A stretch of DNA of 64,000 bases from Candidatus Dormiibacterota bacterium (lineage in GTDB: Bacteria > Chloroflexota > Dormibacteria > Aeolococcales > Aeolococcaceae): contig PMOL01000005.1 of assembly GCA_003162415.1 (NCBI GenBank), forward strand, positions 194,064 through 258,063. Direction: 5' to 3'. Under the pieces are notes generated by a model. That model saw only the letters and a program-made list of their open reading frames with translations. It had not been told where the DNA came from and did not search any database. Positions within the stretch are counted from its first letter, which is position 1. The number at the start of each line of letters is the position of its first letter. Positions 35,621-45,030 of this stretch are shown here, in pieces. The translations under genes and the position numbers were made by a program.

Positions 35621-38600
35621 GTGGCACGTATCCTTGGTGCCGTGGACCGCGCCGAGGCCCCGCCGACGGTGCGTCCGGTGGCTCAACCGGGCGCACTGCG
35701 GATCCATGTCGTCGATGGGCTGTCGGTCGATGGGCTCGCTGAGCATCAACTCGGCAGCCGCAAGGCGCGAATCGCCCTTCGCGTCCTCGGCATCGCCCTC
35801 GGACGCCCGGTCAGCGTGGAGCGGCTCGCCGACGTCCTCTGGTCTGACGATCAGCCGCGCGACCCACCGGCGCAACTTGCGGTGCTCATGAGCCGTTTGC
35901 GCGGCGTTCTCGGCTCGTCGCGCATCAGCCACGGCGATGCCGGGTACGCACTGCACGCCGACTGGATTGATCTGATCGCCGCTTCCGAGCTCGAATCCGA
36001 AGCCGACCGGCGGTTGCGCGAAGCTGAGCCGGCACCGGCGTTGGCTGCGGCGATGGCAGCGCGAGTCCTGCTCGCGCATCCCGCGCTCGACGACGAGGCG
36101 TGGCTTGTTGAGGAACGCCGTGCCGTCGAACGCCTCAGCGCCCGCGCCCGCCACCTGGTGGCCCGCGCCGCGCTCGCGGCGGGGGATCTCGCCACCGGTG
36201 TCGAAGCGGCCGAGCAAGCACTCGACCAGGACGCGTACGACGAGGAGTCCCTGCGGCTGGTGATGGCCGCGCTGGCTGCGCAGGGCAGATCGTCGTCGGC
36301 GCTCGCCATGTATGAGCGCATGCGAGAGCGCCTCGCCGATGAGCTCGGCACCTCGCCGTCCGAGCTCACCGACGCCGCGCACGTCGCAGTGCTCAAGGGG
36401 CTCCCGGTGCCCGGGATCCTGGTCGCATCGCCACAATCGGGCCGCCGCGCACTCACCGGCGACCTCGAACTCCCCGGCCGGCAGGAGGAGTTGCAGGCGC
36501 TCGACGACGCATTCCTGCGTGCGCAGGCGGGGACGCCGGTGGCCGTGGTGGTCGAGGGCGAACCGGGGATCGGCAAGACAGCGGTTGCATCCGCCTGGAC
36601 CGGTCGCCTCGGCGCCGAGACCGTCGTGCTCGCCGCGCGCTGCGACCAGCTGAGCAGATCGCTGCCGCTCCAGCCGGTCCTGCACATGATCCGCAACCAC
36701 CTTCGTCAGGTCGGGACCGATGTGGGCCGCGAGCTGCTCGGCACCGACGCGACCCTGCTCGAGCCGATGCTCGACTGGACCTCGACGGACGCTGAGCCGC
36801 CAGCCGACATCGCGCAATCGCAGGCCTCGTCGCCCGCGGGGCTTGCGGTGCTGTTCGCCGCCCTGCGACGGGTGGTGCGGCGAGCGTGCACGTTGCCGGC
36901 CGTGCTGTTCGTCGACGATGTTCAGCGAGCTGATCCGCTCACCTGGGCGTGGATCACCGACCTGGTCGCGAGCCCGGATCTTTCGTTGCTGGTCCTGCTG
37001 ACCCGTCGCAGCGGTGAAGGCGAGATACCGCCGCAGGCGGTGCGTCTACTGCTGCCGCCGTTGTCGATCGATGCGGTGCGCCAGATTGTCGGCGAAGAGC
37101 ATGCCGACCGGCTGCTCGAGCGCAGCGGCGGCAATGCGCTGTTTCTCACGCAGCTGGCCTCAGCGGATGCGCGCGGCGCGCCTCCGGAATCCATCCAGGC
37201 CGCCGTCCTCGATCGCTGCGCGGAAGCGGGCGCCGCGGCCGGGACATTGATGAGTGCGGCGGTGCTCGGGGCATCCGTCGACATCGATGTCCTCGCCGCC
37301 GTGGTGAGAGCCGACCCGATCCGGCTGCTCGAGGATCTCGACGTCGGGGTGCGGCTCGGGTTGCTCGAGGCACGCGACGGTGCATACGGATTCCGCCACG
37401 CGATCGTGCGCGAGGTGCTCGACGCATCCACCACGTCACCGCGCCGTGCGCTCCTCCATCGCGAAGCCGCGCGGGTGCTGTCCGGGTCGCCGGCATCGGA
37501 TCCCCTGCTCGTCGCCCACCACGCGCGGCTGAGCGGTGCCAGGTCGCTCGCCTCTGTGGCGCTCACCGCCGCAAGCCGCATCGCCGCCGACCGGTTCGAC
37601 TACGACACCGCGCTGGCTCTCGCCACCGAAGCCGTCGACGCGGCCGACACGTCGGCCGCACGCATTCAGCGTGCGATCGTGCAATTGCGGCTCACGCACT
37701 TCGATGCGGCGCAGTCCGACGCGGAGCACGCGATCGACGCCGGCAGCGATCTCCAGGCGCTCGAGGTGGCAGGGTCCGCCGCCTATTACAACCGGGACTT
37801 CGAACGTGCAGCGACACTCGGCGAGGCGCTCATCGACCAGGCGGGAGAACCGAGCCAACGCGTGCAGGGGCAGTTGATCCGCGCCCGAGCACTGCACGCC
37901 ATCGGTGATGTCGGAGGTGCCGACGTGCTCATGGAACAGGCGATGGCGGCGTCCCGAAAGCACAAGCTCCGCCAGCCCACCTCCGTGTATGCGTTCCTGA
38001 AAGTGCACATGGGCCAGGCCGGGCTCGCGATCAGCGCCGTCGAGGCGAGCCCGTACGCGACGCTGGACGCCATGTCGACCATCTACACGCCGGTGCACGG
38101 GTACCTCGCCCACGGCTACGCGCTCGCGACCTGCGGCCGCGCAGGCGAGGCGCTCGGGATCTTCGACCGCGCGACCGTCGAGGGGCGGCGGCGCGGCCTG
38201 ACCCGTTATGCGGCGCTGGGGGTGAATTTCACCGCGTGGGTGCTCCGAAACATCGGCGACATCTCAGGTGCGCGTGCGGGCAACGCGGAAGCACTCGAAG
38301 GCGCTCGTGAGTCCGCGTTTCGCGATCTCGAGGTGTATGCAATCCTCGATCCCTGCGACGATGCGCTCGCAGACACTGACGTTGCGGGGGCAACTCGTGC
38401 GATCACGTCGGCGCGCGTGTTGATGGAGGACATCTACGCATACCGGTGGCGGCACCAGCTGCGAGTGGAGCTTATCGAGGGAAGAATCGCGCTGCTGCAA
38501 GGCGAACCGGAGAGCGCGCTCACGCTTGCGGAGCGACTCATCGCGGCTGCAACCGATCGGTATGCCCCGCGCTACATCCAGCTCGGCGAGGTGCTCCGCA

Positions 38601-38869
38601 TACAGGCGCGCGCGGGACTCGGGGCTGAGGAACCGACGGCGGAGGCGCTGGCCGAGCTCAGCGGATCGCTGTCGGCGGTCGCGGGCATCGAAGCATGGTG
38701 GGTGATGGCAGAACTCGGAGCATCGCTCGGCTCCGACGTCTGTCTCGACCTTGCGTTGGCACATCGCGACCGGCTTGCAGCGACTCTCGACGCACCAGCG
38801 CGCGCGCCGTTCCTCGACTATGCGGGCACTCGACTCGAGAGGATCAGAACGCGCGGCCGCACCGCCTGA
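35621..38869 (+). CDS. SARP-type transcriptional activator with AAA ATPase and TPR-like repeats
   Basis: 1082-residue regulator. Residues about 25-110 form an OmpR-type winged helix (LRIHVVDGLSVDGLAEHQLGSRKARIALRVLG... VLWSDDQPRDPPAQLAVLMSRLR). The bacterial transcriptional activation domain runs to about 260 (DEAWLVEERRAVERLSARARHL... YEEESLRLVMAALAAQGRSSSALAMYERMRERLADELGTSP-like). A P-loop ATPase follows with Walker A GEPGIGKTA near 312 and Walker B AVLFVDDVQRAD. The C-terminal 400 residues are helical repeats. Such proteins act as pathway-specific activators in actinobacteria. No biosynthetic cluster is adjacent, so the target is unknown. The 3' end overlaps the convergent methyltransferase by 52 bases. 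Confidence 0.88.
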   Translation: MARILGAVDRAEAPPTVRPVAQPGALRIHVVDGLSVDGLAEHQLGSRKARIALRVLGIALGRPVSVERLADVLWSDDQPRDPPAQLAVLMSRLRGVLGSSRISHGDAGYALHADWIDLIAASELESEADRRLREAEPAPALAAAMAARVLLAHPALDDEAWLVEERRAVERLSARARHLVARAALAAGDLATGVEAAEQALDQDAYDEESLRLVMAALAAQGRSSSALAMYERMRERLADELGTSPSELTDAAHVAVLKGLPVPGILVASPQSGRRALTGDLELPGRQEELQALDDAFLRAQAGTPVAVVVEGEPGIGKTAVASAWTGRLGAETVVLAARCDQLSRSLPLQPVLHMIRNHLRQVGTDVGRELLGTDATLLEPMLDWTSTDAEPPADIAQSQASSPAGLAVLFAALRRVVRRACTLPAVLFVDDVQRADPLTWAWITDLVASPDLSLLVLLTRRSGEGEIPPQAVRLLLPPLSIDAVRQIVGEEHADRLLERSGGNALFLTQLASADARGAPPESIQAAVLDRCAEAGAAAGTLMSAAVLGASVDIDVLAAVVRADPIRLLEDLDVGVRLGLLEARDGAYGFRHAIVREVLDASTTSPRRALLHREAARVLSGSPASDPLLVAHHARLSGARSLASVALTAASRIAADRFDYDTALALATEAVDAADTSAARIQRAIVQLRLTHFDAAQSDAEHAIDAGSDLQALEVAGSAAYYNRDFERAATLGEALIDQAGEPSQRVQGQLIRARALHAIGDVGGADVLMEQAMAASRKHKLRQPTSVYAFLKVHMGQAGLAISAVEASPYATLDAMSTIYTPVHGYLAHGYALATCGRAGEALGIFDRATVEGRRRGLTRYAALGVNFTAWVLRNIGDISGARAGNAEALEGARESAFRDLEVYAILDPCDDALADTDVAGATRAITSARVLMEDIYAYRWRHQLRVELIEGRIALLQGEPESALTLAERLIAAATDRYAPRYIQLGEVLRIQARAGLGAEEPTAEALAELSGSLSAVAGIEAWWVMAELGASLGSDVCLDLALAHRDRLAATLDAPARAPFLDYAGTRLERIRTRGRTA

Positions 38870-39618
38870 CCGCGTTCGCGCACGGCGGCGACGGCGCATT
38901 CGAAGAACTCGGTCCGCCCCGCCGGTGACAGCGCATCGACGAATGGCGCGATGTGTGCCAACCCGGTGCGGTAAGCGGTGATCGACTCCGGGGTGTCGAG
39001 CCCGGAGTCGGCGATCACGTCGGCGACCTCGATGTCCTCCAGCCCGGCGGATTCGGCACACGCCCCGAGAAGCGCCGGCGTATTCGAGAGCGGCTCGGTG
39101 CGAACCTTCAGCCCGATGTACCAGGCGGGCGGCTCGAATCCGAAGTCTCGAGCGACCTGGTCCACGGCATCCTTCGAGGCACCATCCGGGGCTTGTCCGA
39201 ACACCGCCGCGATGACCTGCCCGTGCGGTCGCACGACGCGTCGCATCTCGGTCAACGCATGTGCCGGCGTATCGATGTGCGAGATCGCGAAGCCGCTCAC
39301 CGCAGCGTCGAACCGGTCATCGAGGAACGGCAGCGCGCACATGTCGCCGACCACCGGCGTCACTGCCGCGTCGCCGATGAGGCTCAGCATGTCGCTCGAC
39401 ATGTCCACCGCGACGGGGGTTGCACCAATGGTTCTCAGCGCGCGGCACAACGCTCCGGTTCCGGCGCCGACATCGACCACCGTCGCGCCCCGCAACGTGC
39501 CGGCGACGCCGGCGATCGCCATCGATGCCAGCCTGTCGTACATCGGCGCTGGACCACGAGCCCATGCGACCGCGGTGCCCTGATAGGCGTTGCCTGGATC
39601 GGCGATCAGGGCCTCCAT
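38818..39618 (-). CDS. SAM-dependent class I methyltransferase
   Basis: 266 residues from ATG 39618, which lies inside the end of the upstream gene. Motif I is VVDVGAGTGALCRAL (about 47-61), motif post-I is PVAVDMSSDML, and FDAAVSGFAISHIDTPAHALTEMRRVVRPHGQVIAAVFG is the methyltransferase_11 core. The substrate is unknown. It overlaps the SARP gene by 52 bases at the 3' end and is coupled to the aminoglycoside-phosphotransferase-like gene upstream. Confidence 0.87.
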   Translation of the reverse strand: MEALIADPGNAYQGTAVAWARGPAPMYDRLASMAIAGVAGTLRGATVVDVGAGTGALCRALRTIGATPVAVDMSSDMLSLIGDAAVTPVVGDMCALPFLDDRFDAAVSGFAISHIDTPAHALTEMRRVVRPHGQVIAAVFGQAPDGASKDAVDQVARDFGFEPPAWYIGLKVRTEPLSNTPALLGACAESAGLEDIEVADVIADSGLDTPESITAYRTGLAHIAPFVDALSPAGRTEFFECAVAAVRERGQAVRPRVLILSSRVPA

Positions 39619-40613
39619 GCAGCGAGGCGCTCGCTCCACCAGCCGAACTCGGTCGCGTCCTCAGTCTTGGACCAGCCCAGCTGCAGGAACGCTCCGGCCA
39701 GCGCTGGTGCGAGCTGGCCGTCCCACCACGCCGTGGTGGGGATGCCGGCTGACTCGAGGGCCGACCGGTACGCGTCGATGGTGGCCTCCTTGGTCTCCGG
39801 GAGCCGGTCGCAGTTGACCGCCAGATACCACGCAAGATCGATGAGCGGCGGCGCCTCACCAGGGCGATCCCAGTCGATGAGGATGGTCCGCGACCCGTCG
39901 CGGCCCAGGTTGCCCAGCTTCCAGTCGCTGTGGATGAACGTCTGCGGGCCGGCCTGCAGGGCTGTAACCAGCGGCCACGGGTCGGCCCCGAGCGTGCGGA
40001 GCCGGCGCGCGTCCGCCGGGTACTGCTCGTCGAGTCGCCGCCATCCGTCCGCAACGGCGGGAGGTACCGGGTCACCGCGAGGCGTCTCCGCTTCGAGCTC
40101 GGCCATGGTCGGAGTCAGCATCACGTAGCGGTGCGACAGCGGGCACAGGCCGCCGTGGTCGCGAAATCCCCAGTAGGCGGCGTGCATCGTGGCCATGTCC
40201 TGGATGAAGCCGCGGTGCTGCTGCATCTCGATCGGCTCGCTGCCGGTGGGGATCAGCGAGTCCGAGACATCACGCATCAGGAGCGCGACGCCACGGCTTC
40301 CACCCAGGTCGGTGAACGGCGCACAGCCGACGATCGTGTGATCGATGCAGATGGGGAGTGTGTCGAGCACCGGCGACGTCAGCAGTCTCAACTGTCGCCC
40401 GCCGAGGTCCCCGGTCGCGCGCATGATCCAGTCGTTCTCGAGTGAGCTGTACTTCACGACGAGCGGAACCCCGTCGATCACCACCCGCTCGAAGCGGCTG
40501 CCCGACAGCGAGTCCGCCGTCTTCCAGTCCTCCCGCTGCTCGGCGCCCTCGAGCAGACTCTCGACGGACTCGAACACAGCAACCGCGTGTGCCGATGGTG
40601 TCATCAGGGTCAC
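39606..40613 (-). CDS. Aminoglycoside phosphotransferase-like kinase
   Basis: About 335 residues; GTG 40613 overlaps the stop of the upstream gene (GTGA), and ATG 40604 is an inner alternative. The APH/ecdysteroid-kinase fold is shown by VVIDGVPLVVKYSSLENDW (ATP-binding Lys), FIHSDWKLGNLGRDGSRTILIDWDRPGEAPPLIDLAWYL, with the Brenner motif HxDxxxxN present as HSDWKLGN and the Mg-binding Asp in LIDWD. Real substrates of such chromosomal proteins are often not antibiotics. Middle gene of a three-gene unit. Confidence 0.85.
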   Translation of the reverse strand: MTLMTPSAHAVAVFESVESLLEGAEQREDWKTADSLSGSRFERVVIDGVPLVVKYSSLENDWIMRATGDLGGRQLRLLTSPVLDTLPICIDHTIVGCAPFTDLGGSRGVALLMRDVSDSLIPTGSEPIEMQQHRGFIQDMATMHAAYWGFRDHGGLCPLSHRYVMLTPTMAELEAETPRGDPVPPAVADGWRRLDEQYPADARRLRTLGADPWPLVTALQAGPQTFIHSDWKLGNLGRDGSRTILIDWDRPGEAPPLIDLAWYLAVNCDRLPETKEATIDAYRSALESAGIPTTAWWDGQLAPALAGAFLQLGWSKTEDATEFGWWSERLAAWRP

Positions 40614-40993
40614 GACCGCGCGGCCTCGGCCATCTCCGCCTGGAGCGCCGCGCCCCAGCGCCCGCCGCACCAGGCGCTGTCGCGCGTGATCAGTCCGTCG
40701 CTGACCTCGATGTGGTGCGCCTGATGGCACATGTGGGGCTCGCCATCCTCTTCCCAGGTCAGGACGAACTCGACGAGCTCGCCGTTGGGGAGCGGGGTGC
40801 GACGGATCTCCTCGAAGCGGCCGGGGTCGGCGAACCACCGGGCCAGCTCAGCCTCGATGTTGGTGGCGCCGGTCACCGCAAACCGCCAGTGCGGCACCGT
40901 CGCGTCGAGCACTGCGTCCGGCGCGAAGACTCCGGCCCCGCCGACGGTGGCGGTCTCGATTGCCTCGGTGAACCTGTCGATCGGATTGTTCAT
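40610..40993 (-). CDS. SnoaL/NTF2-like protein
   Basis: 127 residues from ATG 40993 with AGGAG 9-13 bases before it. The cone-shaped NTF2 fold is suggested by IDRFTEAIETATVGGAGVFAPDAVLDATVPHWRFAVTGATNIEAELARWF and the C-terminal strand HMCHQAHHIEVSDGLITRDSAWCGGRW. Members are small polyketide cyclases, isomerases or of unknown function. First gene of a minus-strand unit with the APH-like kinase and methyltransferase. Confidence 0.8.
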   Translation of the reverse strand: MNNPIDRFTEAIETATVGGAGVFAPDAVLDATVPHWRFAVTGATNIEAELARWFADPGRFEEIRRTPLPNGELVEFVLTWEEDGEPHMCHQAHHIEVSDGLITRDSAWCGGRWGAALQAEMAEAARS

Positions 40994-41098
40994 GGCGGTA
41001 CTCCTGGTGTTGTACGACGTTCGCATCGTCCATGCACCTGATTGCAGTCCGATTGCGGCACCGAGCGGCGGGTGGGGGCGTCGCGGCACGATGAGGCG

Positions 41099-42037
41099 AT
41101 GACACCTGGACTCGCGCTCAGCGATCTCCCGATCCCTCGTCACTCCGGCGCGGAGACGATCGCGGTCCCCGCCGATCGGGGCCCCGGCCAGTGGGTGGGA
41201 GCCGCGAGCGTGCTGGTGCGCGACGGCTTGCATTACCTCGCATATCGCACCCGGCGACCGGTCGACGACGGGCGAGGGGGCGACGTCATCGTGGCGCGGC
41301 TCGGCAGCGACGGCAGCCTGACCGAGCTCTGCCGCATCGACAAGGCGTCGATGGACGCCGAGTCGCTGGAGCGGCCGGCGCTCGTCGTCGATGGCGCCGG
41401 AGGCTGGCGCCTCTACCTCAGCTGCGCAACCGCGGGGACTCGCCACTGGCGCGTCGAGATGCTCGAAGCCGCTGCGCCCGATGCCTTCGCGACCGCGGGC
41501 CGCCGCGTGGTGATGCCCGGCGACGCGCATGTGGGAGTCAAGGACCCGGTGATCATCTGCGACGAGCGTGGATGGCGCGCGTGGATCTGCTGCCATCCGC
41601 TCGACGATCCGAACGCCACCGATCGCATGTGGACGGAGTTCGCAACCAGTCGGGACGGCATCGCCTGGACGATGCGCGGCCCGGCGCTCCAACCCACCCC
41701 CGGGCGGTGGGATCAGCGTGGCACGCGGGTCACCGCGATCATCGAGCGAGGCGATGCGGTCGTCGCGTTCTACGACGGACGTGCGACTGCCGCCGAGAAC
41801 TGGGAGGAGCGGACCGGCGTCGCGATCGGGCGTCCGGACCACCTCGAGGCCGCGGGCGACGCACCGGTTGCACAGGCGCCGGGACCGTACCCGGCGCTGC
41901 GCTACGCAGCGGTCGTCGAGGATGGTGATCGCACCGCCGTGTACTACGAGGCCGGCTGCGAGGACGGCAGCCACGATCTTCGTCGGGAGTGGTTCACGCG
42001 TGCCGAGTCAGGACCCGGTCGAGGTGACCGAAAATGA
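41099..42037 (+). CDS. Five-bladed beta-propeller, glycosidase-like protein
   Basis: 312 residues from ATG 41099. Blade-type repeats are visible: [67 protein letters not shown] and [11 protein letters not shown], similar to GH43/GH62/GH32-like propellers acting on sugars. No signal peptide is present, so it is cytoplasmic. Catalytic residues cannot be assigned. It overlaps the start of the following TfoX-like gene. Confidence 0.7.
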   Translation: MTPGLALSDLPIPRHSGAETIAVPADRGPGQWVGAASVLVRDGLHYLAYRTRRPVDDGRGGDVIVARLGSDGSLTELCRIDKASMDAESLERPALVVDGAGGWRLYLSCATAGTRHWRVEMLEAAAPDAFATAGRRVVMPGDAHVGVKDPVIICDERGWRAWICCHPLDDPNATDRMWTEFATSRDGIAWTMRGPALQPTPGRWDQRGTRVTAIIERGDAVVAFYDGRATAAENWEERTGVAIGRPDHLEAAGDAPVAQAPGPYPALRYAAVVEDGDRTAVYYEAGCEDGSHDLRREWFTRAESGPGRGDRK

Positions 42038-42389
42038 GGTTGTGGCCTTCGACGAGGACCTGGCTGGTCGCATCCGCGAGTTGGTTGGCGGCGAGAAGGC
42101 GCTGACCGAAAAGCGCATGTTCGGCGGGCTCGCCTTCCTGATCGGCGGCAACATGGCGATCAGCGCCAGCGGTCAGGGTGGCCTGCTGGTTCGGGTCGAT
42201 CCGGGCAAGAGCGACAAGCTGGCGGCCGGTCCACACGTCGAGGTCGCGATCATGCGCGGGCGCGAGATGCCGGGGTGGCTGCGGGTCGACGCCGTTGGCG
42301 TGAAGACGAAGCCCCAGCTGCAACGGTGGGTAGACGAGGGTGTCGCCTACGCGCGATCGCTCCCAGGGAAGCCGTCCGGCTCACGATGA
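42024..42389 (+). CDS. TfoX N-terminal domain protein
   Basis: About 121 residues. Landmarks [31 protein letters not shown] and the C-terminal [16 protein letters not shown] define the TfoX_N family. The start is not clear: GTG 42000, 42024 and 42042 are in frame; 42024 is used here and overlaps the previous gene. Its stop overlaps the AraC gene start (ATGA). The domain is named for a competence regulator, but most stand-alone members have no assigned role. Confidence 0.85.
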   Translation: MTENEVVAFDEDLAGRIRELVGGEKALTEKRMFGGLAFLIGGNMAISASGQGGLLVRVDPGKSDKLAAGPHVEVAIMRGREMPGWLRVDAVGVKTKPQLQRWVDEGVAYARSLPGKPSGSR

Positions 42390-42808
42390 CGCGGGCGGTC
42401 GAGGAGACGAACCGGCGGCTGCTCCGCGCGCGCGACGCGATGGACCTCACCTACGGCCGCGCGCTCGACATCCCAACGCTTGCCCGCATTGCGTGCGTTT
42501 CCGAAGCCCACTTCATCCGCGAATTTCGTGCGACATTCGGGGAGACTCCGCATCGCTATCTCCAGCGCCGGCGCGTCGAGCGAGCGCTCTATCTGCTGCG
42601 CTGCACCGATCGGAGCATTACCGACATCTGCTTCGACGTCGGGTTCGCCAGCCTCGGAACCTTCAGCAAGACATTTCACCTCATCGTCGGCGAGTCGCCG
42701 TCGGAGTATCGCCGCCGGGGCGAGGTTATCACGGTGCCGACGTGCTTCGCGATGGCGTGGACGAGACCGAGCAGTTTTGGAGAAGACGATCGCCGGATGA
42801 CCGGATAG
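42386..42808 (+). CDS. AraC-type DNA-binding protein
   Basis: 140-residue protein that is essentially the two helix-turn-helix units of AraC/XylS regulators: LDIPTLARIACVSEAHFIREFRATFGETPHRYLQRRRVERALYLLR and SITDICFDVGFASLGTFSKTFHLIVGESPSEYRRRG. There is no ligand-binding domain. It is coupled to the TfoX-like gene and 45 bases before a VOC gene, so it may control this cluster. The short size is unusual but recurs in actinobacterial families. Confidence 0.9.
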   Translation: MTRAVEETNRRLLRARDAMDLTYGRALDIPTLARIACVSEAHFIREFRATFGETPHRYLQRRRVERALYLLRCTDRSITDICFDVGFASLGTFSKTFHLIVGESPSEYRRRGEVITVPTCFAMAWTRPSSFGEDDRRMTG

Positions 42809-42853
42809 CGTTGGGGCAACATCAACCGGGACAACGCAAAGGGAACCACCGAC

Positions 42854-43273
42854 ATGCTCAGCAGTCTTCGAATCTCGCAGATCTACGTGCTCGACCAGGA
42901 CCAGGCCGTTGACTTCTACGTCGGCACGCTGGGGCTGGAGATCAACACCGACCAGGATCTCGGTTTCATGCGATTCCTCACCGTCAACGTCCCCGGCGAG
43001 CCCGACCACCAGATCCTCCTGGAGAAGCCCGGACCACCGGCGATGGACCCGGCGACAGCAGAGGAAGTCCGTTCGCTGCTGACCAAGGGGCGGACCGGCG
43101 GCCACCTCTTCTTCACCACACCTGACGCACGCAAGGCGTACGACGACCTTCTGGCCAAAGGTGTCGAATTCACCCAGGAGCCAACCGAACAACCCTACGG
43201 AATCGACTTCGGCCTGCGGGATCCGTTCGGCAACCACATCCGTGTTGCGCAGATGGCGCCCGCGGCGTCATAG
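42854..43273 (+). CDS. VOC family protein (glyoxalase-like)
   Basis: 139 residues. RISQIYVLDQDQAVDFYVGTLGLEINTDQDLG begins module 1 and HLFFTTPDARKAYDDLLAKGVEFTQEPTEQPYGIDFGLRDPFGNHIRVAQ module 2, with FxDPxGN before the last strand. It lacks the first metal His (Gln/Ile at that place), so a chelating enzyme role is uncertain. It follows the AraC-like gene closely on the same strand. Confidence 0.88.
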   Translation: MLSSLRISQIYVLDQDQAVDFYVGTLGLEINTDQDLGFMRFLTVNVPGEPDHQILLEKPGPPAMDPATAEEVRSLLTKGRTGGHLFFTTPDARKAYDDLLAKGVEFTQEPTEQPYGIDFGLRDPFGNHIRVAQMAPAAS

Positions 43274-43303
43274 CGTTCTCAGCCACGACCCTTGTGCGGT
43301 CAA

Positions 43304-43350
43304 GACCGCTGCCTGCAGGCAAGGTGCCGGGCAGCGGTCGCGACCGCTGC
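43304..43350. terminator. Palindromic hairpins between convergent VOC and ABC-F genes
   Basis: A perfect 20-base palindrome (10-base arm GCAGCGGTCG) spans 43331-43350. Its left arm can also pair with GACCGCTGC at 43304-43312, so two hairpins exclude each other. Located in the 79-base gap between convergent stops; there is no T tract. A bidirectional terminator is the simplest reading. Confidence 0.5.
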
Positions 43351-43352
43351 GC

Positions 43353-44933
43353 TCAGTCCCAGACGGGGGATGGACGGTCGGTGACAACGCCATCCCCCGC
43401 GACAATCACGAAGCGGTTGAAGCGACGCGCGAACCACCGGTCGTGGGTCACGGCGATCACGGTCCCTTCGAATGCATCAAGACCGTGTTCGAGCGCGTCC
43501 GCCGAATGCACGTCGAGGTTGTCCGTCGGTTCGTCGAGCAGCAGGAGGGTCGCGCCGCCGATCTCGAGCAGCAGGATGAGAAACCGCGCCTGCTGACCGC
43601 CGCTCAGCGTTGCGAAGTCCTGGTCTCCGTGGCTCACGAGCTCATAACGATCGAGCGCGCGCATCGCGCCCGCACGGTCGCGACCATGCTGGTGCAGTGA
43701 CTCGACGAGCGTCTTGCCACGCAGCTCCGGATGCTCGTGAGTCTGCTTGAAATGCCCGGGCGTCACTCGGGCGCCGAGTACGAACCGACCGTCGTGCTCG
43801 ATCTCCTCGCCGGCAAACAGGCGGAGGAGATGGCTCTTGCCGGTGCCGTTGTTTCCGAGCAGTGCGATCCGCTCGCCGAACGACACCTCGAGGTCGAACG
43901 GCCGGATGAGACCCGGCATCGCAAGCTGATCGCACGTCAGCACGCGGACGCCGGTGCGACCGCCACGCAGACGGATGCGGACATCCTGGCGGCGCGGTCG
44001 CTCAGCGGGCGGGCCGGCCTCCTCGTATTTACGGAGTCGCGTCACCGCCGCCTGCAGGCGGCTGGCCATCTTGTCGCTCATCGTCGCCTGGACGCGCATG
44101 CGGCGTACCAGGTCCTTGAGGTGGTCGTGCTCCTCCTCCCAACGCCGGTGCAACTCGTCGAGCCGTCCGAGACGAGTTTCACGCGCCTCCGAATAGTCGG
44201 CGAAGCTGCCGCCATGCACCCAGACGCCGTGTCCCTCGAGCGTGACCACCCGATTGGCAGTCTCGGCCAGCACCTGGCGGTCATGACTGACGTAGAGCAC
44301 CGTCTTGCCCGTGGCACGCAGCGCTTTCTCGAGCTCCCGCTTGGCGGCGACGTCGAGATAGTTGTCGGGCTCATCGAGCAGAAGCACCTCCTCGTCGCCG
44401 CGGAGCAGAACCTCGAGCGCGAGTCGCTTCTGCTCCCCGCCGCTCAGCGTGGCGACGAGCCGGTCCCGCACCGCCTCGAACGGCTCGCCGATGCTGTTCT
44501 CGCAGCAGACGTTCCAGGTCACCTCTGCCTCATAGCCGCCGGCCGACGCCCAGTCGGCCACCGCTTGCGCGTAGTCGGTTGCCACCTCGGCGTCGTCCGG
44601 CTGGTCGGCGAGCTCGCGCTCGGCGGCGTTCAGCGCCGCGCCCGCAACGCGGATGGGCGCCGGAGCGAGACCCAGCATGAAGTCCCGCACCGTTGTCGAC
44701 CCGCCGGCGCTGCCGATGAACTGGCGCATGACGCCGATGCCGCCGCTGTTGCTGATGTTCCCGGACTCCGGCTTGATGTCGCCGGCGATGAGACGCAGCA
44801 GCGTCGTCTTGCCCGTGCCATTGGCGCCGACGAGCGCGACCTTGCTCCCCTCGCCAACGCGAAAGCTCACGTCGTGGAAGAGCTGGTGGCCGCCGATCGA
44901 GTAGCTCAGCTCGCTGACATCGATGAATCCCAT
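43353..44933 (-). CDS. ABC-F family ATPase
   Basis: 526-residue soluble protein with two ABC domains and no membrane segment, of the ribosome-associated ABC-F class. NBD1 has Walker A GANGTGKTT (about 34-42), signature LSGGEQKRLALE and Walker B LLLDEPDNYLD; the inter-domain linker is the charged helix pair around RRWEEEHDHLKDLVRRMRVQATMSDKMASRLQAAVTRLRKYEE; NBD2 has GNNGTGKSHLL, LSGGQQARF and LLLDEPTDNLD. The usual DEPTNHLD is altered in both domains. Roles in the family range from translation factors to antibiotic resistance; which applies is not decided here. Confidence 0.92.
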   Translation of the reverse strand: MGFIDVSELSYSIGGHQLFHDVSFRVGEGSKVALVGANGTGKTTLLRLIAGDIKPESGNISNSGGIGVMRQFIGSAGGSTTVRDFMLGLAPAPIRVAGAALNAAERELADQPDDAEVATDYAQAVADWASAGGYEAEVTWNVCCENSIGEPFEAVRDRLVATLSGGEQKRLALEVLLRGDEEVLLLDEPDNYLDVAAKRELEKALRATGKTVLYVSHDRQVLAETANRVVTLEGHGVWVHGGSFADYSEARETRLGRLDELHRRWEEEHDHLKDLVRRMRVQATMSDKMASRLQAAVTRLRKYEEAGPPAERPRRQDVRIRLRGGRTGVRVLTCDQLAMPGLIRPFDLEVSFGERIALLGNNGTGKSHLLRLFAGEEIEHDGRFVLGARVTPGHFKQTHEHPELRGKTLVESLHQHGRDRAGAMRALDRYELVSHGDQDFATLSGGQQARFLILLLEIGGATLLLLDEPTDNLDVHSADALEHGLDAFEGTVIAVTHDRWFARRFNRFVIVAGDGVVTDRPSPVWD

Positions 44934-45030
44934 GGCGGAGCGACGATGGCACAACGCGTCTTGTGGAGCGGGGAGTTTAGGCTGAGACCTCGCCGCCACC
45001 AGGGCGGGAAACACCACCCGGGGAAGAACC

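Noticed and set aside
35090..36817. Minus-strand open frame of 575 codons opposite the SARP gene
   Set aside because: Antisense shadow without recognisable domains; the plus strand encodes a full HTH-BTAD-ATPase.
39606..40604. True antibiotic resistance gene (aminoglycoside phosphotransferase)
   Set aside because: Only the general kinase fold and Brenner motif are seen; no similarity to a named resistance enzyme can be claimed.
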